NCBI GenBank assembly: GCA_022225965.2
Contig: JAKJXP020000003.1
Location: 558,001 to 622,000 of the forward strand
Source: Diatrype stigma
Lineage: Eukaryota; Ascomycota; Sordariomycetes; Xylariales; Diatrypaceae
Length of the DNA stretch: 64,000 bases
Reading direction: 5' to 3'
Each line of letters begins with the position of its first letter. Position 1 is the first letter of the stretch. The translations under genes and the position numbers were made by a program. A model generated the notes under the pieces. It was not told the origin of the DNA, did not search any database, and was given only the letters and a program-made list of their open reading frames with translations. Below, piece after piece: positions 44,521 through 57,300 of this stretch.

Positions 44521-46527
44521 TCATTTCTTCACAACGCAGACCCGGCTCCTCACCGGGACGTTGTGCTCGCCGTCGAGGTCGGGGAAGCCGTCGACCTGGA
44601 CGCCGTGGCGGAACAGCAGGCAGTGGGTCGAGCCGCCGAAGTGGAACATGCCGAGCTCGTCGCCCTTGGCGACGTGCTGGCCCTCGCGCACCGTGATGTC
44701 GCACGTGCTGACCTCGTCCATGCCGACGCCCACGAAGGCCATCAGGCCGACGGCCGGGTTGTCCGCCTCGATGAAGATGACGGCGCGCGCCGCCAGCGCC
44801 GTCAGGTAGCCCTGGGCGACGCTGATGCCGCGCGTGTCGATCTCCGCGCCTCCCGACCCCTGCCCTTCGAACAGCGGCTCGCTGAAGTACGTGCCGTCGC
44901 GGACGAAGGCGCGGACGACGCGGCCGCTCACGGGCGCGTGCCAGCGGTGGTACGACAGCGCCGACAGGAAGGCCTGGTAGACGGTGGCGCCGTCGCCGAA
45001 CTGGTGGGCCAGCTCGTCGTGCCCCAGCATGTCCAGCACGCTGTACGGCTGCCCCTTGACCCAGAACCGGTCGCGCAGCTTCGCGCCCCGCGCCACGTTG
45101 TACGGCTTCGACTCGCACGCGTTGGCGATCACGTTGTCATCGTCGGGCGACGCGATGGGCCGCACCCCGTCGCGGAAGTGGCGGGTGAAGAAATCTGTCG
45201 GGGTGGTTAGCAGCAATGAGAATAATGGTCATGAAGTGTAGATATATTTCTGGGACGTGTGTGTGATCGTGGTAGTTTCAGTTGTAGTGGGTAAGACTTA
45301 CCGTCCCAGGACTTATAGCCGTAATACTTCGCCTTCGGATCGCAGATGTACACATCCTCGAACTTCTCGTGCGACGTCTTCAGCGGCGCATTTGCTACCT
45401 CTAGCAAGTCCTTCTGCCCGTGCTCGGAGAACCACCCTTGCTTATGGGAGCCGAGAACAGAGGCTGACTCTGGGGACTAATAAGACACGTTAGTCAGTTT
45501 GTCAGGGCATAGTCCGGTAGGAAGGAATAGAAGGCGTCTCCCTATGCGTGTATATAATGAAGTGTCGAGGTTTAGTGATAGCGCAACTCACCTGCAGAAA
45601 CTGGCCCCATTCGTTCAGCACCTTCTTGAGCATCTTGTTGACATCTGGGTCTAAAAAGGCAGCATGGCCACTAAATTACCAGAACAGTCGTCAGTTTCAC
45701 AAATATTCCATCACATCAAAACGTAGATACGTGTACTTCTTCGCTTTTCTCTCTATCTCCCACCATCACGCACGCACAACGCTAAACAATGAATAAGAAA
45801 CTCACCTAGGCGTAGCCATCGCGTAGTCGAAGACAGCGACCATGGGAACGCCGACCATGCCGACGCCGGCAGCGGCATCGCGCCACTCGGGTGGGCGGGT
45901 GAGGACGTGGTTCAACACGTCGAGCATATGCTTGTAGCCACGGATCTGGCGCATCGTACCCGTAGGATCCCTGTTGTATGGCTTCTTGTGCGGCACCTCA
46001 TCCCACATCTCGTTGAAGTACATGTAGACTTTTGTGTGTGTGACGACACATCTCAATATCAGCAAGCCTTTCCTCTCCTGGCTGACTGACGATTCAAGCC
46101 CCACGAAACAGGCAAAAGCTGTATAGCGAAGGGCGATCGACGTCTTAAGGATGAACCGGGAAAGGATGATGAATGATCACTCACTGCGCGGCTCGCTCTC
46201 GATCATGTCTCGGAACTCGCGCAGCACGGGCACGAGCTCCTGTTTCGCGTGGCTATTCACGTGCTCCACCTGTGCCTTCATCCATTCATGCTGGACGCGG
46301 TGGTCAGCGGGCAGCCAGGCGCCATTCCTGTGAAGGACATATTATTAGCTATGCTGTATGGGCCTGTGTAATAAAAGTATAGAAACTGGTCATAAATGGG
46401 CAGCAACGTCCTATAACTAGCGAGGCTTGCTAGTCCATAGCTGCTGTCAGGATATGCAACTTGATGCTTACCGTGGAACGCGATGCTCCTGCGGAATTTC
46501 ATGTTCGTCGCCGTGCTGATGAACCAT
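44521..46527 (-). CDS. PsiD-like phosphatidylserine decarboxylase-family enzyme
   Basis: Six exons (46527-46472, 46327-46185, 46028-45806, 45670-45592, 45476-45302, 45194-44521) give 449 aa. The N-terminal part (about 20-190) matches the PSDC-associated domain (LNEWGQFLQSPESASVLGS, HGQKDLLEVANAPL). The catalytic part holds YYGYKSWDDFFTRHFRDGVR, SALSYHRWHAPVSGRVV (307-316), FIEADNPAVGLMAFVGVGM and GMFHFGGSTHC. The GGST motif (412-415) is the self-cleavage site where Ser414 should become the pyruvoyl group. Length, order and spacing recall PsiD (tryptophan decarboxylase) more than mitochondrial Psd1, and there is no membrane anchor. An aromatic amino-acid decarboxylase activity is therefore possible; phosphatidylserine is the alternative. 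A TATA-like box lies about 116 nt upstream. Confidence 0.85.
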
Positions 46528-47587
46528 TGCAGCGAGTTCGTCGACTGGAGAATAGTGATAACTTCAATGCTTGGATAGTATAACACAAATGACATTGCCA
46601 AGAAACGGGTAGAGCCTCAAACTGGGGACCTCGCTGTCTGTCTATATAGCTGGTACTAACAGAAAGGGTGTGGGGTCCGGAGTGCCTGGGAACTAGCGTA
46701 GCGCGGGAAACAATGCATGATCTCATTCATGATGTAATGCTGCCAGTGTCACCCGCCGTTCATCTTGCTCCGTACCATGTAAGAATGGCGTCGTGTGTCC
46801 GTAAGTTAACTACCTATTGCAGACCTGATTCGACACAGCCCGGGAACAAAGGAGCCTTGACAGACTGGATTACGGGGCACGTCTATGCAACGCCAGTCGC
46901 CTGCTAGCCAGATAGGCCATTCTGTGACAAATCAATCCTGACAAGAACAAGAACTTGGAAAAGACGGAGACGAAGAAGGGATGGCACTTATCAATTATCC
47001 TGATATACCGAAGGATCATCAAAGATACCATGAATTATAAAGGTCAGAAGCTATTACATGACGCGGCGGTATAATTATTGTCGCCTTCAGCTGTATTCTT
47101 GTGCACTGTGCTAGCGTAATCCCTGAACTGGCAGTGTTTGCTGAGCGAAGAGTTGTCCTCTCATAGGCCAATGCTATTTCTCAGTGGACAAGCGGCGGAA
47201 ATCTCCGGCGCCCAGTCTACCTCCTATATCCGGCTTGATTCCACTTTCCGCAAGGACATGGAAATCGTTGAGCGTCGGGGCCTTGAATAGAGAGTTGCAA
47301 GTTGTATGGCATCAGTTGTCGTTGCATGCTGCAACTCATACCCAGCATCTCGACGCTCAAAGATTCCCTGATTGCGCTCCGGGTACATGACCTTTGGGAA
47401 CAACAGGTCACACAATTGATAGTCTCCTGCAATACATCATCCCGTTACAAACTATGTAGTGGTTGTGGACGTTTTGGAGCTTGTGGGCGGAGGTGAGACG
47501 TGATATTATGTCAATCTCACATTGACGCCCTTCTCACCCCAACCGCTTTCGAATTATTCATCTTTAAAGCATTTCGTAGACCATCAT
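46528..47587. other. Spacer with decarboxylase promoter
   Basis: About 1.06 kb between the decarboxylase start and the AP-2 mu stop. A TATATA at 46643-46648 (minus strand) is the likely core promoter of the decarboxylase. No coding frame is supported. Confidence 0.45.
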
Positions 47588-49046
47588 TTAGAACCTGTAC
47601 CAAAGTCAGCCCATTGTAGCTCGAGGGCAAAACAAAAATCCATAACTTACCGTATCTCGTAAGAGCCCGCCCTTGTCATATACCTAACCCATTTAACGCT
47701 CGAATAATTGCTCTTCTCAAACACCTTCAAATAGCGCACCAGGAGCCCTGAACTCGTGAACATCAGAAGACTGAAATTCAGGCTAAGCGGCGGCCGCGAC
47801 CAGGCCTTCTGGTTGGTCATGCTCGTGAGCTCAGCTTCGGCGCTAAGCACGAATTCGCTTTGGCCGGTGAATCGACCGATCTTCCAAACAATGTTGTTCT
47901 CGGCTGGCTCGTACTTGGCTTTACCCTGGGTGCAGCGCTCGGTAATACGAGCCGTGTTCAGAGGCGTCGGGATGCGCACGACGACATTTGTTGCAAACAA
48001 CTTGCTACCGAAGTTCGCCTTGACGCCGATGCTGTATTCTACCTTGGTCTTGCCAACTTCATTAACGATGGCGTGCACCTTGAATGGTAGGTTAACGTTC
48101 TCGGTCGCCCGGTACCGCATCAACTCGAATTCGCCATCGGGTGGCACGAATGAAATGATACGATCGGTATCGAACTTCCCCAGCTTGACACACTGGTGGA
48201 ATTGGCAGTCTTCGAGTGTGACGCTTCCAGCGGCAGCTTTAGTAGCTTTCGAGCCTAACCTGTTGCCGCTGGGTAGAGACTGCAATCCATCCTGGTCGAG
48301 CAATAGCCGGTCATTGAGGCCAAACTTGCATTCCGGCGTTCCGGACAGGTATGCGCGCATGACGATCTGGCCGGTAACATCGGCCCGCAAGACAGTGCCC
48401 GTTGCAGACATCAACAGATTGACATCTTCTATAACATCGACGAAGGCCTCGTTTTTTCTGTATTTGACATCCGCTTTTCGCCAGGATAATGCGCCTGTTG
48501 CTTGCATTGTAATCTTGGCAGAGTCTTCCACCGCCCGCTCTGATTTGACACCTTCGGTCGTAATATACATCTTGAGGGTATCGGTCTCTGTATTCTGGGG
48601 ATATCCGAAGTCGATGATTTCTAGCATCGAGGTGAAGCTTGTTAACCTTGGTGCCCTTGAACGCAAGGCCTTGGAAGTTTGGGCCCTTGGGCCCAGAGGC
48701 GTTCCTTACCATCGAGAAGCTCGTAAACGAGCACGAAATTGTTCTTTACGGCCTCCTCATCGAACTTGCCGAAGTAGCCCCTACCGAGCTGTATAAGCCG
48801 GTAGAGGAATTCGAATACGAGAGCGGCATTGGCGTTACTCTTAGTAACGGCCACTAAGTAGATGTTCTCGTGCTTGACATGGCTGAAGGTTGTGCTGCCG
48901 AGGGTGAGAATCGGCGAGCGGACCTGAGGGTTCGAGATGACCTGAATGCGAAAGACGTCGGCAAGTCGAGGGCGGCAATCGTTCCGGAAAGCGCGGAATA
49001 TGAGGTTCTCGCCCTTCTGATTGAATATCAGAATGCCCGAAAGCAT
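47588..49046 (-). CDS. AP-2 clathrin adaptor complex mu subunit
   Basis: Three exons (49046-48710, 48620-47651, 47594-47588) give 437 aa. Residues 1 to about 140 are the longin-like mu N-domain ([57 protein letters not shown]). Residues about 175-437 are the mu-homology domain that binds YxxPhi cargo (RKNEAFVDVIEDVNLLMSA, SFVPPDGEFELMRYR, VKWVRYMTRAGSYEIRF). SNVTGQ-like positions and VRSPILTLGSTTF place it nearer AP-2 (APM4-type) than AP-1 mu. It takes part in clathrin endocytosis and polar growth. The last exon is only 7 nt (last base of Arg, Phe and stop) and was accepted because mu subunits end in a short residue after ExR. The 16-residue Ser/Thr/Ala insert after LQSLPSGN is variable. Confidence 0.93.
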
Positions 49047-50392
49047 TTTGCCGACCTGAAGAGCCGCAGTCTTGACTCGACGCCTGAGGTTGGGTGGTCG
49101 CGGAAGGGTCAAAGTGAATTCAGATGTTGAAGGAACAACAAGCTCGACTTCAGCACTCAAAGCTGCGGTAAGGTTTAGGGGTTCGGGATACCGAAGCGAC
49201 CAATGAAATGTCAAGGGGCTAAAGTTAGCGTTGCGGTTTAGTGTCCTGCACCCCACTATTCAAGCATTGGTAACGCTGTTATGGCATGATATCTTATACC
49301 TTTGTATGTACATGTATGTATGTACCCAGTAGTTTACGAGAGCACCCTACCAACCGCTGCCAGACGCTTGTACTTAGGTAGTCTACGTGCCTACTGGGCA
49401 CCTAATGCTACCTACTAGATAGGTAATGATGGGAACGTACGGACCACAACTTATAGGGAGGCAGGGAGGCAGGGAGGCAGGGAGGGTACGAAGTAGATAA
49501 ACTCCAGGCATCGTGTAGGTATTCCTGACATCCTCATGGGATCAATTAACTATATCGTTATGCCAAGATATGGATTTGTCTACCCACCCTTCACTGCCAC
49601 CCTACCTAGGCAGCTAGGTAGCCATAAGGGGTCAGGAACCTAGGAGGTACCTCATACACATTGTTTAACATACTTGCTTACAGTAACGAGACTGCGAGAT
49701 AACAAGACGCCTCAAGATATGTATGTAACTGGGTAGGTCAGTGGCTATGATGATAAAGCTCATGTAAGACCAGCTTGAGCATATACATGAGAAATCAGCG
49801 CTTCTATCCGGATTGTTTCGCAATTGTCAACTGGAATGAAATACAAGACTAAAATCTTATAATCAGGTTCTGTCTCGAAGGAGCAGTGCCAGCCTAAGAA
49901 CACGCCAGCCTACCAAACACATACGATGGATGCATAGGATAAGAAAGAAATGCATAGGAAGCTTTGCAGCTTTGTAGATCATGAACAGACTTCCAGGCTT
50001 CCAGGCCAATAAGGCTGTGCGATTTCGTGATCGACATTGATAATAATCCTAGCGTTCGGCTTCTTCCATTATAATTAGAGATCTCTACAATTGTTTTCCT
50101 CCTTCCTTAACCGCTTAACTCCTAACTAACATGAACGAGGCAATGGATTTAATTACAACACTTCTCTAAATACAACCCCTCTGCTCCCCCTTGATCAACC
50201 ACACCGGGCATTGTTATACCACCCCTTTTCGCTTTCTCCTTGGCTATTCTTCACTCATTCCAGAAACATCCGAAGGCTACAAGAAGTCCCTACGGGCTCA
50301 GGATCACAGGGGCATTGTGCAGTCATCCTACAGGTTAAAGCTACTAGGCGCCCCGATCGACAGCAGAAACCACACACTACCCATCTCATAGC
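49047..50392. other. Repeat-rich spacer
   Basis: About 1.35 kb. Contains GGGAGGCA tandem units at 49456-49486 and several TACCTA/TAGGTA words (49370-49430, 49600-49660). No gene seen. Confidence 0.5.
49456..49486. repeat. GGGAGGCA tandem repeat
   Basis: Four copies of an 8-bp G-rich unit. Intergenic. Confidence 0.75.
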
Positions 50393-50701
50393 ATGTGCCT
50401 AAGCATGCCTTACCCTCGGCATGAAGCAGAGCTCGAGTTGGAGGCTTACAGAAGCGCTTGGAGGAACTGTGGTCGCCAGTTCACACACCCGTCTGAAATC
50501 CCGTCAATGTGGGCGGAAAGCTGGAGGAACACGCGAGATTATTATGCCGCACGAGACGTGGTGGATCTCGAAAGAGGAGAGCTGATCGAGATTATTTCGT
50601 TTGCAAGAACCATGGGAATGAGAATGGTCGGCTGCGCCCTTTTCCTCGGTCTTCTTGCAGTGCTTGCTGTCCTGGCAAATTGCAAAGCCAAAAAGGATTA
50701 A
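50393..50701 (+). CDS. Possible small single-pass membrane protein
   Basis: An open frame of 102 aa (or 98 aa from the second Met at 50405). The first 75 residues are polar and acidic (YPRHEAELELEAYRSAW, DVVDLERGELIEIISF). A hydrophobic segment VGCALFLGLLAVLAVLA (about 79-95) and a short basic tail CKAKKD follow, as in a tail-anchored protein. I recognise no family. No splice sites are needed, and base use is not strongly coding-like. It could be chance, or the last exon of a longer gene. Confidence 0.35.
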   Translation: MCLSMPYPRHEAELELEAYRSAWRNCGRQFTHPSEIPSMWAESWRNTRDYYAARDVVDLERGELIEIISFARTMGMRMVGCALFLGLLAVLAVLANCKAKKD

Positions 50702-51466
50702 GAAGAGACTCCACGGTTTCGACAGGGGGCAAACCCTCAGAGTCGGTCCTAAAGATGGATGGGGTGGCTTCTATATCGACCTACCTCTGGGGCCCCCTTT
50801 TTCCGAGCGATGCCAAGTCCCTATGTGCGAAAGGAGAGCAGGGCGACAAGGCAACCTATATCGTATCTTCATTCGTCACGGTCTCAAACCTGGCCCTCTG
50901 GAAGATCTAGGATGGTCGGTGTTTATACGGCTTGTACATATACCCCAGAAAACATATGATACCCCAAGCATGGCCTGAACTTGTTCGCTGAGATTACGGT
51001 CGTGTTCTGGCTGCGATGTATGATATATGGTAGTACTGTACTTGGTGGCATGGCTCTTTCGCCGAACTGATTGCTTGAGGAGCAACCCGAACATCCAGGG
51101 CAGTGCTTTGGAAGTACTAGGGTGTTAAACAATGCCTTGCTTGGTAAGAGCTAGGTAGAGGTCTCAACCACCCCGACGACGTCGCAACAGAGCTTCGCAA
51201 TGCTGTGCTCGAAGATCAACCGGCGATTTGTACTCGGAATCATGGAAGTACCAGGCATCACTTACAATATCTCAGCATGTCACTCCAGCTACCCCTGGGT
51301 TGGAATAGTAAAACTATCTCTAGCTTGAAAGGAATCCCCTGTACCCAATCCACGCTTGATTATTTACTTGATTATTTCTCTCTATATAGCTCGCTTTCTT
51401 CTCGACGATGACATAGACCTCATAAATTCATCAATCATGATTTACAACCAAATATTAGGATGTGCT
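50702..51466. other. Convergent spacer
   Basis: About 765 bp with overlapping short frames on both strands and no feature I can support. Confidence 0.45.
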
Positions 51467-53260
51467 CTACCCGAGCCTCAAGGCACACGCGGCCAACTCC
51501 CTTTTCACGTGTTCATCCATCGGCAGATACACATGCGCAACGCGGAGCAGCTTCCGCGCCCATGTCTTGTCGTCGAGTTCCTTGTATGCGATCGCGGTCC
51601 TGTAATATATTTTGCCCACTGTAATTCAAGATCAGTATGATGTAGCCACTTGCAGACATCGTCGCAGGTGATTGAAGATGAAGTGGGTAGAGAAACACGT
51701 TGAGAGTCATGCGCCCGCTCTTGGTGACACACTTTGCACGGAGCTCCCTCCCTCTTTACTCGTAGATCAGAGAACATCAAGAAATACAATCCCAATGAAA
51801 AAGCCATCGAGGAGTAGGAGCATATACATACTTTGGATGGCTCCAGGGAACCCAAGGATGGCCTCTTCTTCGGGTGGGATGTCGATATCCATGTCGGCAA
51901 TGCCGTTTCCGTTCATCATGGGCCCCGCCAATCTCGCCTGGCGCATCATTCCGATGGAGCGCATACCCCAGAAGCAGACCTCCTCCCACATGCCGAGCTT
52001 CAGGTACGCGAGGCACGTGTTGGCTACAAGCTGGACGCGCAAGATGAGGCGCTCCATGGCACCATTGCGGCCGCGCCATTGATCATCGCCGTCCCCGACC
52101 GGTTCCTCCTCTCCCTGCCCCTCGCCCTCGCCCTCGCTATTGCTACTGTTGCTACTGCTGCCGCCGCCGCCGCCGCTGCCCCCCAGCCGGCGGGCGAAAT
52201 ACGCCTCAGCATGCACGTGACGCTGCCTCCCACGCACGATGATATGGATGGCCTCCCAAGCGCGGCTGTAGACCTCAAGGGCAGCGCGCGGGTTGCCCGC
52301 GGTAAGCAGTGCGTTGCCCTCGGCCTTGAGGCGCGTAGCCTCGGTCAGGCACTTCTCGGGGCTCGCGGGCGGCACCGCCTGCAGGGCGCGCAGCTCGGCC
52401 TCGACCTCCGCTAGCGGCGCCAGCCATGTCGGGTTCCCGGTTACTACTTGGAGGCGGGCCAGGCCCTTGACATCGCCGAATGGCAGCAGCAGGCGGCGCT
52501 GCAGCGCCACCGGGATTTGCTTCTCCTCTTCTCCTTCGTCTTCTTCTGCCACTGTTGCTTTCTTATCTTCACCACCCGCTGCCGGGCGTAACGAGTATGG
52601 GTACGGGTCCCGCAGCTGCAGCCGCAGCCCGAGGTACCGGTTCAGCCCCGGGTTTGAGAGGTCCGAGTAGAACCACGTGCGGGTGAACTTGGGGAGGTCG
52701 TCGAGCAGGATGACGAAGTGCTGCGCCCTGTTGTGATTCCAATGCCGACGGCCCCCGCCCCGGCCGCCTATTCCTCCAAATCGCGGTTCCGCAGTTCCGG
52801 GGGCGTCATCACCGTTGTCGTCGTCGTCGCTACCACTACCACCACTACTGAAATCGGCCGCGTCACCACCCCCCGCGGTCGCCTCGCCGTGGCGGCCGCC
52901 GCCCATGAGCGGGGCCTCGATGGTGACGGCGAGGGTGTGCGCGCGGAAGCGGGCGGCGCGCCGGCCCTTGAGCAGGATGGGCACGTGGCCCTCGACCTCG
53001 ACGTGGTCCTGGGCTTCGGGCCAGGGCGTCTCGATCTTCACGAACACGTTCAGCGCGCGGAAGGCCGCGCGCGCCTCGTAGTACACCTGCCGGCTCACGA
53101 GGAGCAGCGCCAGCGCCGCCCCGTAGTCGTACGTGTCGTACTCGTCCGGCCAGGAGATCCGGTTCGCGGCCGGCGACAGGATCAGGCGGTAGATCTGCTC
53201 GCGCAGCTCGGCCGGGAGGGCCAGGAGATGCGACGTTTCTTCGTCTGGAATGCCGCTCAT
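51467..53260 (-). CDS. 2EXR-like N-terminus plus TPR-like protein
   Basis: Two exons (53260-51832, 51618-51467) give 526 aa. It opens with HLLALPAELREQIYRLILSP, the usual start of fungal 2EXR/F-box-like proteins. A conserved-looking block of about 100 aa follows (LLVSRQVYYEARAAFRALNVF). A Gly/Asp/Ser low-complexity region (about 120-165) separates it from FVILLDDLPKFTRTWFY. From about residue 310, helices such as KAEGNALLTAGNPRAALEVY and GKIYYRTAIAYKELDDKTWA resemble tetratricopeptide repeats. A second low-complexity block (Ser/Asn/Gly/Glu, about 370-395) lies inside that part. The role is unknown; a ubiquitin-ligase or protein-binding role is a guess. Very high GC and many triplet runs mark the exon. 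Confidence 0.72.
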
Positions 53261-54351
53261 GGTTTCAAGTGATTGCTTTTTTGTTTTGTTTATGTTGTTT
53301 CTTGTCCGTACGCAGCGACTAGTGCCTGTGTATTTGGGTATGGCGTAGATAGCGTAGATACAGAAAATGGAGAAAGGTTAGAATCATATCGGGGTAGGTA
53401 CGAATTGTTCAGGAAGCGTCTAATTATTGTAGGTTGTTGGAACTTAGTTGCCGGTTCAGCCCCGCCAATCTAGTTCGCTCACATAAGCCGTCAAATGCCC
53501 CCTAACTTTTTATAGCTTTGGGCTGAAGGCATGTCTGGAACATTCTAGATTAAGGATGTCTGTAACTAGATCCCATATAATGATATATATATATATATAT
53601 ATAACCCAATAATTCTTCTTAACACAAGCAGGCATCAACACCTATGGACTGCGCACAAACAACCTGTTCAATCTCCTATCAACGTAGTCAGGGCTTTCAA
53701 TGGAGAAGTGCCTCCAGGGCTGTTATCACCGTCGATCAGCAAAACCACATGCATAGTCCATCTTGTACCTACTTGCCATTGTGATACAGGTCAACATAGA
53801 TCGACTTGGGGGTTCAGAATGGACCGATTTCCGGCGGTTTCTGTCTAAGTACCTAGGTATATATGGACTATCTCATATGTAAGGATGGCTAGGACCTACA
53901 TAACATACTTCCAGGTTATACAGGCAGGAAGAAGGGGAGCAGCTCACCTGGTTCTGTCCATCATGGATGGATGTATATAATGCCTACGTATGTACCTACC
54001 TATCCTCTTTTCCCCTAGACCTTCTTCTCTTCCATCACTGTGTCAGGTACTGTGCCTACCTTAACATATACGTCAAATGCATCTCGGTGGTTCCTACCTG
54101 GGTATCTAGAGCTACACCCTCATCACATACCTACCTAGGTAGGTACACATAATGATGCGTCAGATTAGCACAAAGTCAAATCAAACCCAAGGAAGCTTGG
54201 ACCTCAACCGGACTTAAGTCGTTAGATGCTCCTGAGGTCTTGACTTCCAAGGTTTCAACTGCCTTGGTTTTGATCGAACGTCAAGGAACTACGAAAGCTT
54301 CATGCAGAGAGAGCCTGAGCAGGTCTAGAGCCAGTCCATCAGCCTCTCACG
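53261..54351. other. AT-richer spacer with TA repeat and palindromic motifs
   Basis: About 1.1 kb. Contains a (TA)n microsatellite at 53583-53603 and exact TACCTAGGTA palindromes at 53850-53859 and 54132-54141. No coding frame is supported. Confidence 0.5.
53583..53603. repeat. (TA)n microsatellite
   Basis: About ten TA units in intergenic DNA. Confidence 0.85.
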
Positions 54352-57300
54352 ATGCTGCCACCAGCCCTCTCCAGATCGTACAACCGGTACAAACAGGACA
54401 CCAATTCGGTGGCTGCTTGGCTCGCCTCCACTGCTAAGGCACATGGTCATGCGTCAGACCTTCCCCAGCCACCAGTAACCATTGCTTCTAGCCGACTAAA
54501 AGGCAAAGCCAGGGCAGAAGCCAAGAAGAAAGCGTCTGGTTCCTTAGCTTCAAATTCATTGCCAAACAACATCATCAAGATCAAAGACTGCATCCCTCTG
54601 GCTGAGTTCATAGCTCGAAACCCTCCAATATCAGTGCCGGCTTCTTTCACAGCCACGCTAGATAGAGTCATTGAAAAACGGATTGGGTTTCCGGAGAAGC
54701 TCGAGCGGCATGGAAGTGTTCTGAACAAGGATTCTGAGATATTGTGACAAGGGCTTGTAGGGCTTGGAACGTATAGAACAAATCAGCTTATAATTTTGTA
54801 TGGTCTCAAGGAGCGTACTGAAGAGCTAAGATCTAGGAGACGTCGAAGGGAATTCGACGGAGTATTTATATACAGCAATTTGCAAGTACGTATCAGTACG
54901 TATCCTTTGTTTCCAGCTTCCGCGGCTTCCGCTGTTATAACCTCAATGGCTATATTAGGCAGGAGTGCATTCCAATACTTCCTGCAGCAAGGGATGAGAT
55001 GCATTCCAATACATCCTGCAGTTGGTGATAACTGCAGTTGTTGTTGGTCCGGAATACCCCCGTGTGACAGATATCCCATGGGTATTTCATCGGGGTCTTA
55101 GAGAAAGTTCGAGATATCCTCAAGCCTCGCATGCTTCCCACCCCGGCCGCCTCTCAGGCTCGAAGCGAATACTTTTCCAACAAATTCGCGGCATTAGAAC
55201 TTCAGGAGCCATCTGAGGAATTCTTGAGTGCTCCTGATTTTGTCAGGCCCAGTAATGCAATGGGTGACGATGCTACCTACGAAATGGAGCCAGAAGCCGA
55301 GTTTGAGGATCTCATAGTTGCCCTGGCAATGATACTCCCCGACCTAAACAGGATCCGGTCACATGTGGAATGGAGATGGTCAAAATACAAGAGTGGTTTC
55401 TTTGACCTTACGGCAGCGGCCATTGCTACCAATACTGCCACCGACCTTGGACGAAATCTTACGGAGGATATTGCCCCGTCATTCAAACCTCATGGTGGTA
55501 CCGGCGTAGTGCTCACCGCTCTCTATTGAATCACGGCATTTGAGCAGGGTCATGGCATCGTTGATTGCTTTGACAATCCTTACTCGGAAACTTCGAACTA
55601 CAGCTTCAGTAATGACTTGTACGATCTCGGGCAGGAAACTTTCATATCAGCCTTCGTGTTTGTTGACTCATTTCGGCGCTCTCTTCGGCCACACACACTT
55701 CCCGTCCACGCTGAAAAGCTTGATTGCTATGATGCCAGCAGTGACTGAAAGACCAAATCTGGACATCAGAAGCTCACGGAAGATCGTAATCTCATTCTCG
55801 CATTCTTTATTGAGTTGCTTGCGGTGGTCCGAACCATTCATGATTATCCGGTGCAAGACGAATTCATGCGGGGCATGAAAGAGATGGACAGGACCAAGGA
55901 TGTCCCTTTCTACCTTGTCTTCGCTGCACAGGTTTTCCTCGACATTCATCACACCACCCGTGAGTACGCTGAGCAAGGATTGGCCACTTTCAAACAACAT
56001 ATGGATGTCTTCAATGATGAATTAGATGAACACTTCAAGATCCATCAGGACTTCAAGACTGTCGCCCAATGGTCAGTTGAAAAAAAATCTCAGTAAGCAA
56101 GCTCCCAAGTAATTTCAGAAATCCCTTGACTAGTCCCGGAGTTCGAAGAACTCGTGCACAACAAGCTGCCAAACAAACCTCATAAATCGCTCAAATGTTT
56201 GTAAAGGTTAATTGCTGACTACAGTTTTTGCAGTGATACGAGATTTCCAGCAATCAATACAGGACATCTTATTGGATCCGGCGTACTTGTGGAAAAAGAC
56301 GACATATAATGTGTTGAGAATGCCAGTTCCAGATTCGCTGAAACGAAACCGCCTCTTGACCATGTCTCCAGTTCTGAGTGGCCTCATGCTTTACCACTTC
56401 CGCGCCGAGATGTACGATATTGGCATTTTACTCGCAAACATTCGGGGATGCATCCCTTACGCAGTTCATTTATACAACGCCGTTGGGCATGAAGGACACA
56501 TGCAGAGCGAATGGCCTGATATGGACATCATGCGAGTGACACTAGGAGATTCGAACTTCTTCGTGGGCGAGGCCCCTGAAAACCCGGAAACTTATGTCAA
56601 GAAACTCGCTCTTCAAATGGGCGGCTCCTTAGCTACCATGACTGATAAACGCCGCCGGAATGTTGCATCTTTCTCTCGGTCAGAACCTCGTAGCATCAAG
56701 GCTGGCGCACCGGTTTCTTGTATGTTCAAGGACAGGTACTTGTACGGAACCGGGCAGTTCGACTGGACCCCTGAACACGTAGGCCAGATCATCGACCTGA
56801 GTATGTGGGAAGAGAGTGGTAGCGAGCAGGATGGGACGCCCATTTTAGTCCAGATCAACGACCCGAAGAAGATCAAGGCGAAGAAGCAGGAGAGAGAGAA
56901 GGGCAAGGGAAAGCTGGGGAAGAAGCAGCGAGGAACCACCGAGGGCGTTCTCGTGCCCCCGGAGATGCTAGTCCGGGCTCTCGTCTTTGCGCTCCATGGT
57001 GAATCCTTCGAGTTCTCACTATGTCCGTCAACAAGCGATTGCTAACCCAAAAATTTTGCAGTATACACCCTCGGCTTCCCTGTTGAGTTTGTCGGGGAAA
57101 GTGTGACGAGATCTTTGAGAAAAGTGACAACAATACCCAAAAGATCGAACAAATTATATAGCTGACTGGGAAGGCCGACGGAAGTATCATTGCAGTTACC
57201 TCTTTTGCAGTCTCCGATTTCCCTTTGGCACGGGCTACCAGAATACCTCTGGCACCACTGCGTACTCGCTTCCATAAGCACAAAGGGGGTGGTATTCTGA

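Noticed and set aside
44411..45210. Long frames (235-237 codons) overlapping the decarboxylase
   Set aside because: Arg/Ala-rich shadows in other frames. The true frame has the GGST motif and conserved blocks.
47756..48796. 346-codon plus-strand frame opposite AP-2 mu
   Set aside because: An antisense shadow of a strongly conserved mu-homology domain, with no resemblance of its own.
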